A stretch of DNA of 64,000 bases. It comes from Symsagittifera roscoffensis. Lineage: Eukaryota > Xenacoelomorpha > Acoela > Convolutidae. Position 1 is the first letter of the stretch, and each line of letters starts with the position of its first letter. Position numbers and translations under genes: made by a program. Below, piece after piece: positions 12,600 to 23,930 of this stretch. The stretch covers positions 14,573,840 through 14,637,839 of the forward strand of contig NC_087070.1 in NCBI RefSeq assembly GCF_963678635.1, in the 5' to 3' direction. The notes under the pieces were generated by a model, which ran no database searches, was not told the DNA's origin, and saw only the letters and a program-made list of their open reading frames with translations.

Positions 12600-14880
12600 T
12601 AACTTTATAAAACAACAGCAACACCTTCATAACACAAATAACGCAAGAACAATTTACCAACACACATTTACATCAATTTCCACCTAGCCGTCCACGATCA
12701 TCCCGACTATGTTCCCATTATCCACAACATACTAATACCAAAAAAATTGCAGCCACTTAAACAACCAACAGAACTTATACGTTGACGAAAATGTCCTGTT
12801 TTCCATACTCTCTTGAACTATCTACTCTCATTTCGCTAACCCACTAAGCCTTCCTTCAAAAACACCCTCGAAGACAATGAACTATGTCACTCCTTTTTTC
12901 ATAAGCTAACCAGTGCACTTCGCGAAAGTCAATTCACCTCCATCTTATTAAACCAAAATCTCAATCGATTCATAGCATAACGCGCTAACCGATTTTCAAT
13001 CAATCACTACGATCATACAAGAACCCGATATATAGAAGACACCCCAAATGAGAACGAACCCAATACTAACCTTCAATTAACAAAAAATTTCTTCATTAGA
13101 TCTGAATAATTGTTCCACTTAGACAGTACTAGCAAAAAATAAGATAATATTATTGTTCGCGCACTAACAATACAAAGCATACGAATATTATTTTAACAAA
13201 TTTGAACAAGTCGATCTCACATTTTACTTCCTTATTCCTAAGGAACGCGATATTCACTGCTCGCATGAGATCATCTTAATGACGAAACTAACACACACGT
13301 ACACTTATTATAAAATTATACAACATCATTACACATCTAACTCACCAACAGAAAACCCACAACACCCTTTTTTGTTTATTAATTCAAAGTTTACTTCACC
13401 ATATTACCTAAACTTGACTTATTGTATTAAACTGACTTATCTCCACGGCGTCCTTCGAATTTATGGAACCCAACAGATAGATGTATATATTCTGCCCACT
13501 GACCAAAACTTTTCCCATTGATGACGCTCGCTCACTAATTGTCCTCGAAAAAAAATTAAAGCCCATTGAAAACACCCTATTAGAACATATTCCCAACACT
13601 AAAAATTCAACCACAAATTACAGAAAATAGTTCAAAATACAAGTTATGAATTCTCACCACTCACTGAAGAAATTCACATCATCAGAGGGCTGGGACTCCT
13701 CTGACCTCTGCTTCGTACTAAAAACGTAATTCGCGCATGCTTGCGAAACTTCTCATAACATCAGACACGATTAAAACAAACTTCCCCCATGGATTTTTCC
13801 CTGAAGCAGTACCCTTGTAAGTATGAACATAAAAAATTTGAATTAACAAATAAAACAAGACAATAACCATTCTTACATGTATTTCTCATTTGTATTTTTT
13901 TAGATTTCATCAATCATTCATCTAATCGAGCAAAAGTTAAACAATAGATCATCAATTTTTTTTCTAGCTCAAAAATTTTTTTTTCAACAAGGAAAATAAA
14001 TTAACCAACGCAGTTAAATTTATCACAAACGCAAAAAAGTAAAAACTTTGTAGTAAATTTCAAACAATTCAAAGCAGTAAATTAATAAAAATGAATATAA
14101 GTTACAAGGAAACTAGGCTTTTTATGTGAGTTTTTGTTGTAAGTTTTAAATAGTCTGTTTACTCGCCCTTAATTCACGCATCTTTCCACCAAACTCGCAC
14201 AACTTGCCCTCAGAGAAATGTTTGAAAAATGTTTTTCAAAATTCAAAATCTAACTGATAACAACTATAATTTATTTTAACTTTCCTTTAACCCGGTTGGA
14301 AGGAATTATAAGTAAGCTTGAACTAGCCAACGCAGCTTACTTACCTCACAAAACCCATCGCATGTATAAGAAAGTCCCACGGTACTCAGACCAAATTAAA
14401 CTCTGGATTAAAACTGGATACTTACTCCTTTGAAGTTATCAAAACCATTTGAACAAAAAATTGACAAGAGGAAAACCCAAAAAAAAACTATCTGTTTTTG
14501 ATAAAAGGAAACAACTAAAGACAAAAGAGAGAAAACGCCTCTTAAAAAGAACGGACAGTTGAACACAGAAAGAGACTCTGCTCAAAGACTCGGTGAAAAA
14601 ATACTCCTGCACCGGGCTCACCACCCAGTATGACGTCCTATAGCATGCTCTATAGCCGGCCTAATCTAGCGCGCTACAACTGCGTTTATGAATCAAACTG
14701 TCGTTTTGACTAGAATTGCTCTAGGGTGAGCGACTCTTTACAAAAAACGGAAATTAAAAAACATTTTTGCAAAAAAAAACAATTAATAAACATCATATCT
14801 GAACTCATATCACTCCAAAATTGGAATGGCAAATCTTTTGTTTTGTTGCCGTAGTCTTAATCCTCGCAGGATTTGACGTA
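12600..14880 (+). other. 3' part of body copy 1, decayed frames
   Basis: Colinear with about 19,880-22,320. The best open frame is 13,279-13,521 (80 codons, opening at ATG 13,279), overlapping the region of the 103-codon frame 20,522-20,833 in copy 2. The last 600 bp (about 14,270-14,880) has no frame but is well conserved between copies, including CTTTAACCCGGTTGGAAGG and TAGCATGCTCTATAGCCGGC. It could be an untranslated end of the element. Confidence 0.45.
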
Positions 14881-14934
14881 TTGTCCTAACATCGCATCAA
14901 AAGGTTCCACTGAAAAAGACCAATGGTCAACAGA

Positions 14935-16465
14935 ATATATTACTCCTTTGAATTTGTTTTCACTCAAAAAAGGCGTATATAACACATATAGAAAACTATG
15001 AGATGGGCTAGAGCATCGACCACATGATACTTTTCCATTGAATACCATTTCACTTACAGAAGTTGTATACAACATATAAGGAGTACTTATGAGAACGGCT
15101 AAAGCATCGACTACAAGATAAACTACATTGAACATCTTTTCAATCTCAGAAAGTGTATATAATACATATGGAATTATTATGAGAACGGCTAAAGCATAGA
15201 TAACAAGATATATTCCATTGAATAATTTCTCACTCATAGAAGGTGTAAAAAACATTTATGGAATCCTTATGAGAACGGCTAAAGATCGACCACAAATTAT
15301 ACTACATTCATATCTTTTCAATCTCAGAAATTGCATATTATACGTATGGAATACTATTGCGAATGGCTAAAGCATCGATTACGAGACATACTCCAATGAA
15401 TGCCATTTCACTCATAGAAGGTGTATATAACACATTTGTAATAATTATGAGAACGGCTAAAGCATCGACCACAATATATAATCCATGGAATATCTTTTGA
15501 CCCAAAGAAGGTGTACATAGCACACATGGAAAACTTACGAGAACGGCTAAAGCATTGACCACAAGATATTACTCCATTCAATATCTTTTTAATCTCAGAA
15601 AGTGTATATAATACGTATGGAATATTCTTGAGAGCGGCTAAAGCAACGACAGCAAAATATACCCCATTGAATATCTTTTCACTCATAGAGGGTGTATATA
15701 ACACATATGGAAAACTTATGAGAACGGCTAAAGTCGACCACAAGATTTTACTCCAATGAATATCTTTGCATTCAAAGAAGGTGTTTATAACACATATAAA
15801 AAACCTCTGAGATGGTCTAGAGCATCAACAGCAAGATATCCTCCAATGAATTTTTTTTTCACTCATAGAAGGTGTATAAACATATATGGAACACTTATGA
15901 GATCGGCTAAAGCATCGGCCACAAGATGTTTCTCCCTTGGAAATTTTTTAACTCATAGAAGGTGTATAAAACATATATGGAATTTTTAAGAGAACGGCTA
16001 TAGCATCGGACACAAGATACACCCCATTGAATATCTTTCAACTCATAGAAGATGTATATAACAGTAAGGGAATACTTATTAACGGCTAAAGCATCGACCA
16101 CAAAATATTACTAAATGCAATATCTTTTCACTCATAGGAAGTGTCCATAACATATATGGAATACTTATGAGAACGGCTAAAGCATCGACCACAAGCTATA
16201 CTCCATTGAATATTTTTTTACTCATAGTTTATATGTATCATGAAGAAAACCTATGACAAGGGCTAAAGAAGTGACCACAAGATATTTTTCCAATGAAAAT
16301 CTTTTCTTTCAAAAAAGGTGTATATAACACATATAGAAACCCTCTGAGATGTGCTAGAGCATCGACCACATGATATTAATCCATTGAATACCTTTTCACT
16401 TAAAGATGGCGTATACAACATATATGGAATACTTATGAGAACGGCTAAAGCATCGACCACAAGAA
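14935..16465. repeat. 90-bp satellite array 2
   Basis: Same 90-bp monomers as array 1, about 17 copies. Order and variants of the first part follow array 1 from about 2,815 onward, for example the TGATACTTTTCCATTGA monomer followed by the CAACATATAAG monomer. The array thus began as a copy of that segment rather than an independent expansion. It ends at about 16,465, where ACAAGAAATTTTCAATCTC passes into body copy 2. Confidence 0.92.
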
Positions 16466-18138
16466 ATTTTCAATCTCAAACAAATTCACGTTTTACAACA
16501 GCATCGAACCTAACAATAGGAACATAATCTTAATTTTGGTCATAGTCTCAATCCTGAACAGAATCGTAAACCCAATGTTTATAATCCAAAAAGAAACTTC
16601 CAAAAAATTACAACCTATCCAAAAGGACAATTTTAAATAATTGAAGAACCCACAGATATTACATTTAAACTTATCGACCACAACGAAATGGAAAAAATAC
16701 AGCATCGAAATAAAATTTTACCACATTATCACAAAGAATACGCCCTTGGCGATTGAACATAATGATACTCCTTTACAGGACTAAACAATGGTGAAAACAC
16801 CACAGAAAATAACCAACAATAAAAAACACAAAATCAGATCAATCATCATCGTCACCCGAAACAGGTCAAAAAGGAATCACCGAAAAATTTCAAAAAGGAG
16901 ATCCAAAAATTTTTAAAAACAAATAGCTCAAAAACAGAGACCGTGAATTACAAGAAAAAATCTTAAAACCAGAAGAAAAAGAAAAACCACAGGATTGCCA
17001 ATCATTGCGTCTTAGAAGTCAACAAAGAGAAGACTATACAATCTTGTTCCCACAATCTGAAATACTAAACAAGGTAGAAAATCAGAAAACCCCTGATTAA
17101 TCCAGTCACATTTTTCATACTTGGATGATAATTTCCAAATTTTAACATCACTATTATTAGCCGACAAATTTGTATTTTCAAATAGAACCTAAAGTATAAC
17201 TAAAACATCTCCAGGTCAAAAATAAGCAACACCCTTAAATTTGACAACTTAAGCATTTATAATATAAAAGTTACAACCCTCTGCCATCACTAAACACAAA
17301 AATCAACATTATACTCCACAATTCCCCAAAACGAAAATTTTTAGTAAGCTTAAAGACAAATTCGACATGATCATTTAGCCTAAAGAGGTAATCTCTCCCA
17401 AAAAAACCCCTACTCATTCAAAAAAAACTAGGAATTTTATACCTAAACCTCCAGAATTTACTTCATCAAAAACTCTCCATATCCAACCTATTTGTCAGAA
17501 AATAAAAAACAAACCAAAAAATCAAAAGTTTTTCTACGAAACAAATCAGTTTTCAAATGCTCCTTTCAAACTCAGTTCACTACATGAAAATATTCGTTTC
17601 AACTCTGTTTTCAATTTTTTCCTCTCTTTGCAAAAATATTTTTTGGTCATTATCGACATTTTTGAATTAGCACACCTCCTTTTCATAAGACAATAAAAAG
17701 TAAAATTGAAAAATACCAAAGTAAAATTGAAAAACTTTTGCATCTTAACCCTGAAAACTAAAAAAACGAAGTGCAACGATTCAAAGTAACCACAAACAGA
17801 GGCATAAACGGTAAAATGGTAAATTTTCAATTCTTCCCAGACTCTCCACACCAAAAAAACTTGAACGATACCAAGGTCATATTAAATTAGACAATAAATA
17901 TCCGTACCAAGGCGCACACGGATCTTTAACATATGTTTTACTTAACAAAAACTGGTAACGCACATCGGAATCAATAATCTCTTGTAGTGTAAAGCTGACA
18001 CAAAAAATCAAAGATACTAAGAAATAATGTTTTTGATTGAAAAATCAATTAGAAAAAGTAAAACTAAAACATGATTTACAAGTCAATACTATCTTGTATC
18101 AAGATTAGGATACTACACGAATACAGGAGCTTTTATTC

Positions 18139-18432
18139 ATGAATAAAACTAAGTTTGGTGCAATCCACTATGAAACAAACCTTGATATGAAACTAGAATA
18201 TACAAGAAAAGGAATTTTTCAAGAAAAGTCACTCTCCAAATTAGAAACACTCCAACATGTATGTGAACTCGTACGGACACAAATACTACAATTGCTCGCT
18301 TTAGCAGTTTTAAAAGAACCCTACAGAGGGTACCTTTTATCAGGCAGTAGTTCTTACGTCATTGATTATGAAGCAAATATCCTTTGGTTTTGCACATGCG
18401 ATAAAAAAAGTTTCAACACTTTAGGTTTTTGA
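18139..18432 (+). pseudogene. 97-codon frame, body copy 2
   Basis: Counterpart of 10,079-10,372: same ATG, same length, same stop position, with substitutions scattered through it (for example TKIENTRSRIFQG versus MKLEYTRKGIFQE). Keeping one frame without indels over 294 bp, while neighbouring DNA has collected several, may mean it stayed coding for longer. No domain recognised. An annotated function would be a guess. Confidence 0.35.
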
Positions 18433-19495
18433 AGATAAAAGATATTTTAAAACAAATCCCTATAATCATTAAAAATAAAAAACAATTTGTAGATAAACTA
18501 GACGACGCACAAATTTCTGGAAAACAGCTGTTCCCCGTGGAACTGAAAATAGCCATAATGGAGAACAGCTTAACCCAAACGAAGATAAAGTTTATCTTGT
18601 TACACCATACCCTACATTAATGTCACCATTAGGAAAATTTTCACCCGAAAGCATACGCGCAATAGCTCGTAAACCTAACAAAAATTTACAATCTTAAGGT
18701 ATTTGTTCTAGATTAGACTTAAAACATCTCATTAGAACACAGCAATTTCAAGAACTTCTTACAAAATTGGATACAATACAAAGACAGTTTATTGACCAGA
18801 ACTAACGAAAACTTGCTGAAACACTAGGCTTCTCAAATATTTACGCACAAGCTTTCAGCGGCTTTTTAAAGGATTACATATATCTCAACGGTGAAAATTA
18901 CCGTCCACAAGATATCTCACCGATCAATTTTTTCAGCTTTGTCAGTCTTATAAATGAACTGCTTACTTATCTAGATTGACCCTACTTTATAATAAAAGAT
19001 TGACTCTTTTTATACTTAATGCTTAACTTTTTCGGATTTTTCTTCCCACTATTAAATTTTTTTTAGCACATGTCCAAAAAATACATAAGTAAATAAATAA
19101 GCAAGCGTAGCAAGCATTTTATTTGCAGGATTTTTTGGAATATTTTCTACCTCAATCAATAAAATCATTAATGACGCTCAAATTAGCGAGTATATCAAAA
19201 AACTATTTACCACACCAAATTCATAAGTCACTCCACAAGACAATTCAATTGCAACCCCTACAGCACCACCACACTTACGAAGTCAACAGAATATTCACCC
19301 CTTATTTTTAATCCCTAAAATTATAGAAACACTAGCTATCACTCAGTATACTTCTCAAGGTAGTAGCTTCTCACGAAGTCCAGTATCTCATGTAACACTC
19401 TACCAGCCAAACATTGACGACACATATGAGCAAATTGTAGAACAACTATACACAAAAAATTTTCGTTCTCAAAACAACCATCTTTTTAGCACACG

Positions 19496-19867
19496 ATGAG
19501 CCGACAGATTGGAACCCTCAACCGTTACATTTCTTATCCATCCATCCTCAACCGCCAATCCTCCCGCACTTCGCTCTCAGACCTCACCTCTTCTCCTCTA
19601 CCCAGTTTTTCTTCTAACTCACCAGGCATGGATTCAAACGACTCAACCCAAACAGTTTTTAATACCATCTCTAATTTTAATAACTCAGGTGTAGAAACAC
19701 CGGACAAATTCCTTCTCTCAGAACCAAGCCTTACTAATTTTTCGCAACCACCTTACCGACCCATTGCTTCCCAGCTTCCCAATAAAAGCTCTCTCTCCCC
19801 CTCTTTATACACTCATGCTACCCTATCCTTTCCCCAATGTCAAGTGCACATAGCGTATGACCGATAA
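19496..19867 (+). CDS. Serine-rich hypothetical protein, 123 aa, in body copy 2
   Basis: Opens at ATG 19,496 in a C-rich stretch and reads 123 codons to a stop. It is rich in Ser, Pro and Asn (for example SSPLPSFSSNSPGMDSNDST), with no signal peptide, membrane segment or known motif. The copy-1 equivalent (12,190) is ended by a frameshift. A second frame across the same DNA (19,509-19,694) is also open, as expected for C-rich, G-poor sequence, so openness alone is weak evidence. It may be a tail or accessory protein of the element, or chance. Whether it is expressed is unknown. Confidence 0.3.
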   Translation: MSRQIGTLNRYISYPSILNRQSSRTSLSDLTSSPLPSFSSNSPGMDSNDSTQTVFNTISNFNNSGVETPDKFLLSEPSLTNFSQPPYRPIASQLPNKSSLSPSLYTHATLSFPQCQVHIAYDR

Positions 19868-20521
19868 CCAATTAGAGCATGAATTAGATAACTTTATAAA
19901 ACAACAGCAACACCTTCATAACACAAATAACGCAAGAACAATTTACCAACACACACTCAGCCTCAACATCCGAATCCTTAAATGATTCGGTCCACATTGC
20001 ACCCACCGGAGCACATAGAATTTTCAAAGGAAAACGGCCTAAGCCTTTACCTCAATTTGCCATTAGCCGTCCACGATCATCCCGACTATGTTCCTATTAT
20101 CCACAACATACTAACTTCAAAAAAAACTAAATCATAATTTACTGTTTTTCCCTCATTATATATACTATGCAGCCACTAAAACAACCATCAGAACTTATAC
20201 GTTGACGAAAATGTCCTCTTTTCCATACTCTCTTGAACTATCTACTCTCATTTCGCTAACCCACTAACGCTTCCTTCAAAAACACCCTCGAAGACAATGT
20301 CATTCGCTTTTTCATAAGCTACCACTGATTTTCGCGAAAGTCAATTCACCTCCATCTTATTAAACCAAACTCTCAATCGATTCATAGCACAACGCGCTAA
20401 CCGATATTCAATCAATCACTACGATCATACAATAACTCGATATATGGAAGACACCCCAAATGAGGACGAACCCAATACTAACCCTCAATTAACAGAAAGT
20501 TTCTTCATTAGATCTGAATAA

Positions 20522-20833
20522 TTGTTCCACTTAGACAGTACTAACAAAAAGTTAGATATTATTATTGCTCGCGTACTAACAAAAACAAAAGCATACGAAT
20601 ATTATTTTAACAAATTTGAACAAGTCGATCTCCCACTTTACTTCCTTACTCCTAAGGAACGCGGCATTCACTGCTCGCATGAGATCATCATAATGACGAA
20701 ACTAACCCACACGTACGCTTATTATAAAATTATACAACATCATTACACATCTAACTCACCAACTGAAAACCCACAACACCGTTTTTTGTTTATTAATTCA
20801 AAGTATACTTCATCACTTGACTTACTTACCTAA
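20522..20833 (+). pseudogene. 103-codon frame, body copy 2
   Basis: Reads LDSTNKKLDIIIARVL then KAYEYYFNKFEQVDLP and a serine/threonine-rich tail; the codon at 20,522 is not ATG. In copy 1 the same DNA (about 13,115-13,430) is broken by indels, and only the tail remains open as 13,279-13,521. Nucleotide similarity is high but frames have decayed, so this is a relic of one original gene. No family recognised. Confidence 0.35.
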
Positions 20834-22339
20834 ACTTGACTTATTGTATTAAACTGACTTATCTCCACGGCATCCTCCAAATTTATGAAACCCACCAGAT
20901 AGATGTATATATTCTGCCCACTGACCAATACTTTTCCCATTGATGACGCTCGCCCACTAATTGTCCTCCACAAATATATACAGTTCATTGAAAACACCCT
21001 ATTAGAACATATTCCCAACACTAAAAATTCAACCACAAATTACAGAAAATAGTTCAAAATACAAGTTATGAATTCTCACCACTCACTGAAGAAATTCACA
21101 TCATCAGAGGGCTGGGACTCCTCTGACATCTGCTTCGTACTAAAAACGTAATTCGCGCATGCTTGCGAAACTTCTCGTAACATCAGACACGATTAAAACT
21201 AACTTTCCCTATGGATTTTTCCCCCAAGACAACAATAACCTCCCCCAAGACAATAACCATTCTTACATGTATTTCTCATTTGTATTTAATTTGGATTTCA
21301 TCAATCATTCATCTAAACGAACAAAAATTAAACAATAAATCATCAACTTCTTTTCTAGCTTAAAAAAGTTTCTTTTCAACAAAGAAAATAAATTAACCAA
21401 CGCAGTTAAATTTATCTCAAACGCAATAAATTAAAAACTTTGTAGTAAATTTCAAACAATTCAAAGCAGTAAATTAATAAAATGAATATAAGTTACAAGG
21501 AAACTAGGCTTTTTAAGTGAGCTTTTTTTTGTAAGTTTTAAATAGTCTGTTTACTCGCCCTTAATTCACGCACTATTTCCACCAAACTCGCAAAACTTGC
21601 CCTCAGAGAAATGTTTGAAAAATGATTTTCAAGTTTCAAAATCTAACTGATAACAACTATAATTTATTTTAACTTTCCTTTAACCCGGTTGGAAGGAATT
21701 ATAAGTAAGCTTGAACTAGCCAACGCAGCTTACTTACCTCACAAAATCCACCGCATGTATAAGAAAGTCCCACCGTACTCAGACTAAATTAAACCCAGAT
21801 TAAAACTGGATAACTTACTCCTATGAAACCCACTTTCAAGTTTTAATAAAACCACTTGAACAAAAAGTTGACAAGAAAAAAACCCAAAAGAAAACTATCT
21901 GTTTTTGATAAATGGACACAACTAAAGACAAAAGAGAGAAAACACCTCTTAAAAAGAACAGACAGTTGAACACAGAAAGAGACTCTGCTCAAAGACTCGG
22001 TGAAAAAATACTCCCGCACCGGGCTCACCACCCAGTATGACGTCCTATAGCATGCTCTATAGCCGGCCTAATCTAGCGCGCTACAACTGCGCTTATGAAT
22101 CACACTGTCGTTTTGAGGAGAATTGCTTTAGGGTGAGCGACTCTTTACAAAAAACGGAAATTAAAAAACATTTTTGCAAAAACAATTAATAAACAACATA
22201 TCTGAACTCATCTCACTCCAAAATTGGAATGGCAAATCTTTTGTTTTGTTGCCGTAGTCTTAACCCTCGCAGGATTTGAAGTATTTTCCTAACATCGCAT
22301 CAAAAGGTTCCACTGAAAAAGAGCAATGGCCAACTCGAT

Positions 22340-22570
22340 GTTGTTCTCACATACAAACCCGAGTCGAGATTTTTCACCTAATTTGAAGCAAGATTTGAGC
22401 GGTTTGAGCGGTTTTTTTAGACAATTACGCTCAAAATCTTGCTTCAAAATGAGCGGTTTGAGCGGTTTTTGAACGGTTTATCTAAAAAAAAACGCTCAAA
22501 AAAACCGCGCAAGATTTGAACGGTTTTGAGCGGTTTATCTAAAAAAACCGCTCAAAAACGGCGCAAGATT
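22340..22570. repeat. GAGCGGTTT hairpin-forming repeat, left block
   Basis: Short units of GAGCGGTTT and their complement AAACCGCTC alternate, together with GCAAGATTTGAGCGG. They form several nested inverted repeats. A related block lies at 23,020-23,255. Between them are the tRNA-like gene and the C/G-rich tracts. No gene seen. Confidence 0.7.
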
Positions 22571-22584
22571 TAATCATAAAAAGT

Positions 22585-22657
22585 CGACCACAGAGGGATT
22601 CGAACCCGCAATCTTCTGATTCGAAGTCAGACGCCTTATCCGTTAGCCTATGTGGAC
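22585..22657 (-). tRNA. tRNA-Arg(TCG)-like gene
   Basis: The minus strand folds as a 73-nt cloverleaf with standard arm lengths and the discriminator base G. The anticodon loop is CTTCGAA, anticodon TCG at 22,622-22,624, on a perfect 5-bp stem (TCTGA/TCAGA). The T loop is TTCGAAT, and the B-box GGTTCGAATCC is perfect. No intron, and no CCA encoded. Three stems each hold one mismatch: T2-T71 in the acceptor, G11-G24 in the D stem and C50-T64 in the T stem. That is unusual for a working gene. It may be a recent pseudogene or the head of a tRNA-derived SINE. The downstream (minus-strand) flank lacks a clear T-run next to the gene, another sign against function. Confidence 0.75.
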
Positions 22658-22795
22658 TTGATGAAAGCTTAATATTCGCTGTATTTGTTCTACTGAATAT
22701 GTTCAATGTTTTAGACATGCACAACAAATATACTTGTGGATTTTTATTGTCAGTCTCTACAAAATAACAAAAATAATCGATTATAAGATTGCATA

Positions 22796-22990
22796 CCAAC
22801 CCCCCCCCCCACCTCTTACTAGAGTTGATGTCCCCCCCCCCCCCCACCTCTTACTAGAGTTGATGTCCCCCCTCACCTCTTACTAGAGTTGATGTCCCCC
22901 CTCACCTCTTACTACAGTTGATGTCCCTAGTTGAGGGGGTACGTTGGCGGGGGAGGGGGGTAAGTTGGGGCGGGGGGGGGTGGGGTTGTT
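22796..22990. repeat. C-rich minisatellite facing a G-rich tract
   Basis: Four units of about 30-40 bp share CACCTCTTACTAGAGTTGATGTCC separated by C-runs of varied length (22,800-22,930; the last unit has CTACAG). Immediately after comes a G-rich stretch, about 22,933-22,985, with at least four runs of three or more G. The two parts are partly complementary by composition and could fold back, and the G-rich part fits a quadruplex pattern. Confidence 0.7.
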
Positions 22991-23019
22991 GACGTGAGTT
23001 ACCAACTGGGACCTCGACC

Positions 23020-23255
23020 CGGGAAGACCGCTCAAAAACCGCTCAAATCTTGCTTGAAAAACCGTTCAAAAATCACCGCAAGAAATGAGCGGTTTTTGAG
23101 CGATTTTTTAAGCAAGATTTGAGCGGTTTGAGCGGTTTTTCCAAAAAAACCGCCCAAACCGCCCAAACCGCTCAAACCGCTCAAATCTTGCCGGAAAACC
23201 GCTCAAACCGCTCAAATCTTGAGCGGTTTTTGAGCGGGATCTCGACCCGGGAATC
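23020..23255. repeat. GAGCGGTTT hairpin-forming repeat, right block
   Basis: Alternating ACCGCTCAAA and TTTGAGCGGT units, with GCAAGATTTGAGCGG and its complement as larger arms. The block is bracketed by the direct word TCGACCCGGGAA at about 23,014 and 23,245, which could be element ends or a duplicated target. Same family as 22,340-22,570. Confidence 0.7.
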
Positions 23256-23930
23256 CTAGTCATTTGCCACTTCACACAGAAAGTTGAAACTTCTTCCTGC
23301 ACGTATTCTCGCATCGAAATCGACTCATCGACACATCATTGCAACGACAAATCATTGCATCGATCTGAAATCTTGACACGAGACCCACTTCTGGCACACG
23401 AACATCTGCCTTCCTTTTCTCTACGAAAATAGCTACATCTTTCCTTCCTTCACGCAGTCACTGCTCCAAACGCTCAAACGAAAACTACTCCAAAGAACAG
23501 AAATCTCTCCATTCATCCTTCATTACAATAACCAATTTGAAAACTAAAAACTCTTTTAAACCCGGATGGATGGAACTAGTTTAAAATTAGTGTTTATTAC
23601 CAATTATATTCTTGACAAAACTATCTCTGTAAAATATTTCTTATTAACCAATCATGATCCATAACTAACACTGACAACTATTTGTAATGCTGAAACGACT
23701 TGTAGTTTCAGCACCAAAACAATTTGAACAAATCTTAGAAAACAGTTGTTCTCCTTTAGAACAAGTTACATAAACCTAATTCGCAAATACCAGCATACAA
23801 TAGATCTATTGAGACTAAAAAATATAAGAGTAAGATTAAGATTGGTATTAGTCTAAAAAGTTGCACGTATCTATGCGGCCGAAAATAAGATAGCGCGACG
23901 AACAGACGGTGTACCTTATCTGAAATTAAT
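23256..23930. other. No gene recognised
   Basis: AT-rich sequence without a convincing frame or known repeat. A CTTTTAAACCCGGATGGATGG stretch at about 23,551 loosely resembles CTTTAACCCGGTTGGAAGG near the end of the body copies, which hints at a distant relation only. Confidence 0.5.

Larger units (their letters stand above)
4890..14935 (+). mobile_element. Retroelement-like body, copy 1
   Basis: This block follows satellite array 1 and ends at a sequence shared with copy 2 (TTCCACTGAAAAAG then CAATGG, about 14,910-14,933). The plus strand is rich in A and C and very poor in G, unlike the DNA to its right. It contains the integrase relic, a proline-rich frame, several 60-105-codon frames and a serine-rich frame. 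Part of it is colinear with 16,466-22,336. No long terminal repeats, polypurine tract or primer-binding site could be recognised, so the element class is inferred only from the integrase. Differences from copy 2: a dispersed repeat inserted at about 10,690-11,460 and an internal duplication at 9,189-10,160. Frames downstream of an integrase could derive from an envelope-type gene, but I cannot show that. Confidence 0.6.
16466..22336 (+). mobile_element. Retroelement-like body, copy 2 (shorter)
   Basis: Colinear with about 5,762-14,933 but lacking the integrase part, the equivalent of about 6,980-8,660, the equivalent of about 9,045-10,045 including the internal duplication, and the inserted dispersed repeat. 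It has the same A+C-rich, G-poor plus strand. It keeps the 97-codon frame (18,139-18,432), the full serine-rich frame (19,496-19,867) and the 103-codon frame (20,522-20,833). The right end, CAATGGCCAAC at about 22,326-22,336, marks where similarity to copy 1 stops; copy 1 there runs to the second satellite array instead. Confidence 0.65.

Noticed and set aside
4890-14935. Long terminal repeats framing the integrase-bearing body
   Set aside because: No direct repeat at the two body ends was found by eye; the only shared flanks are the satellite arrays.
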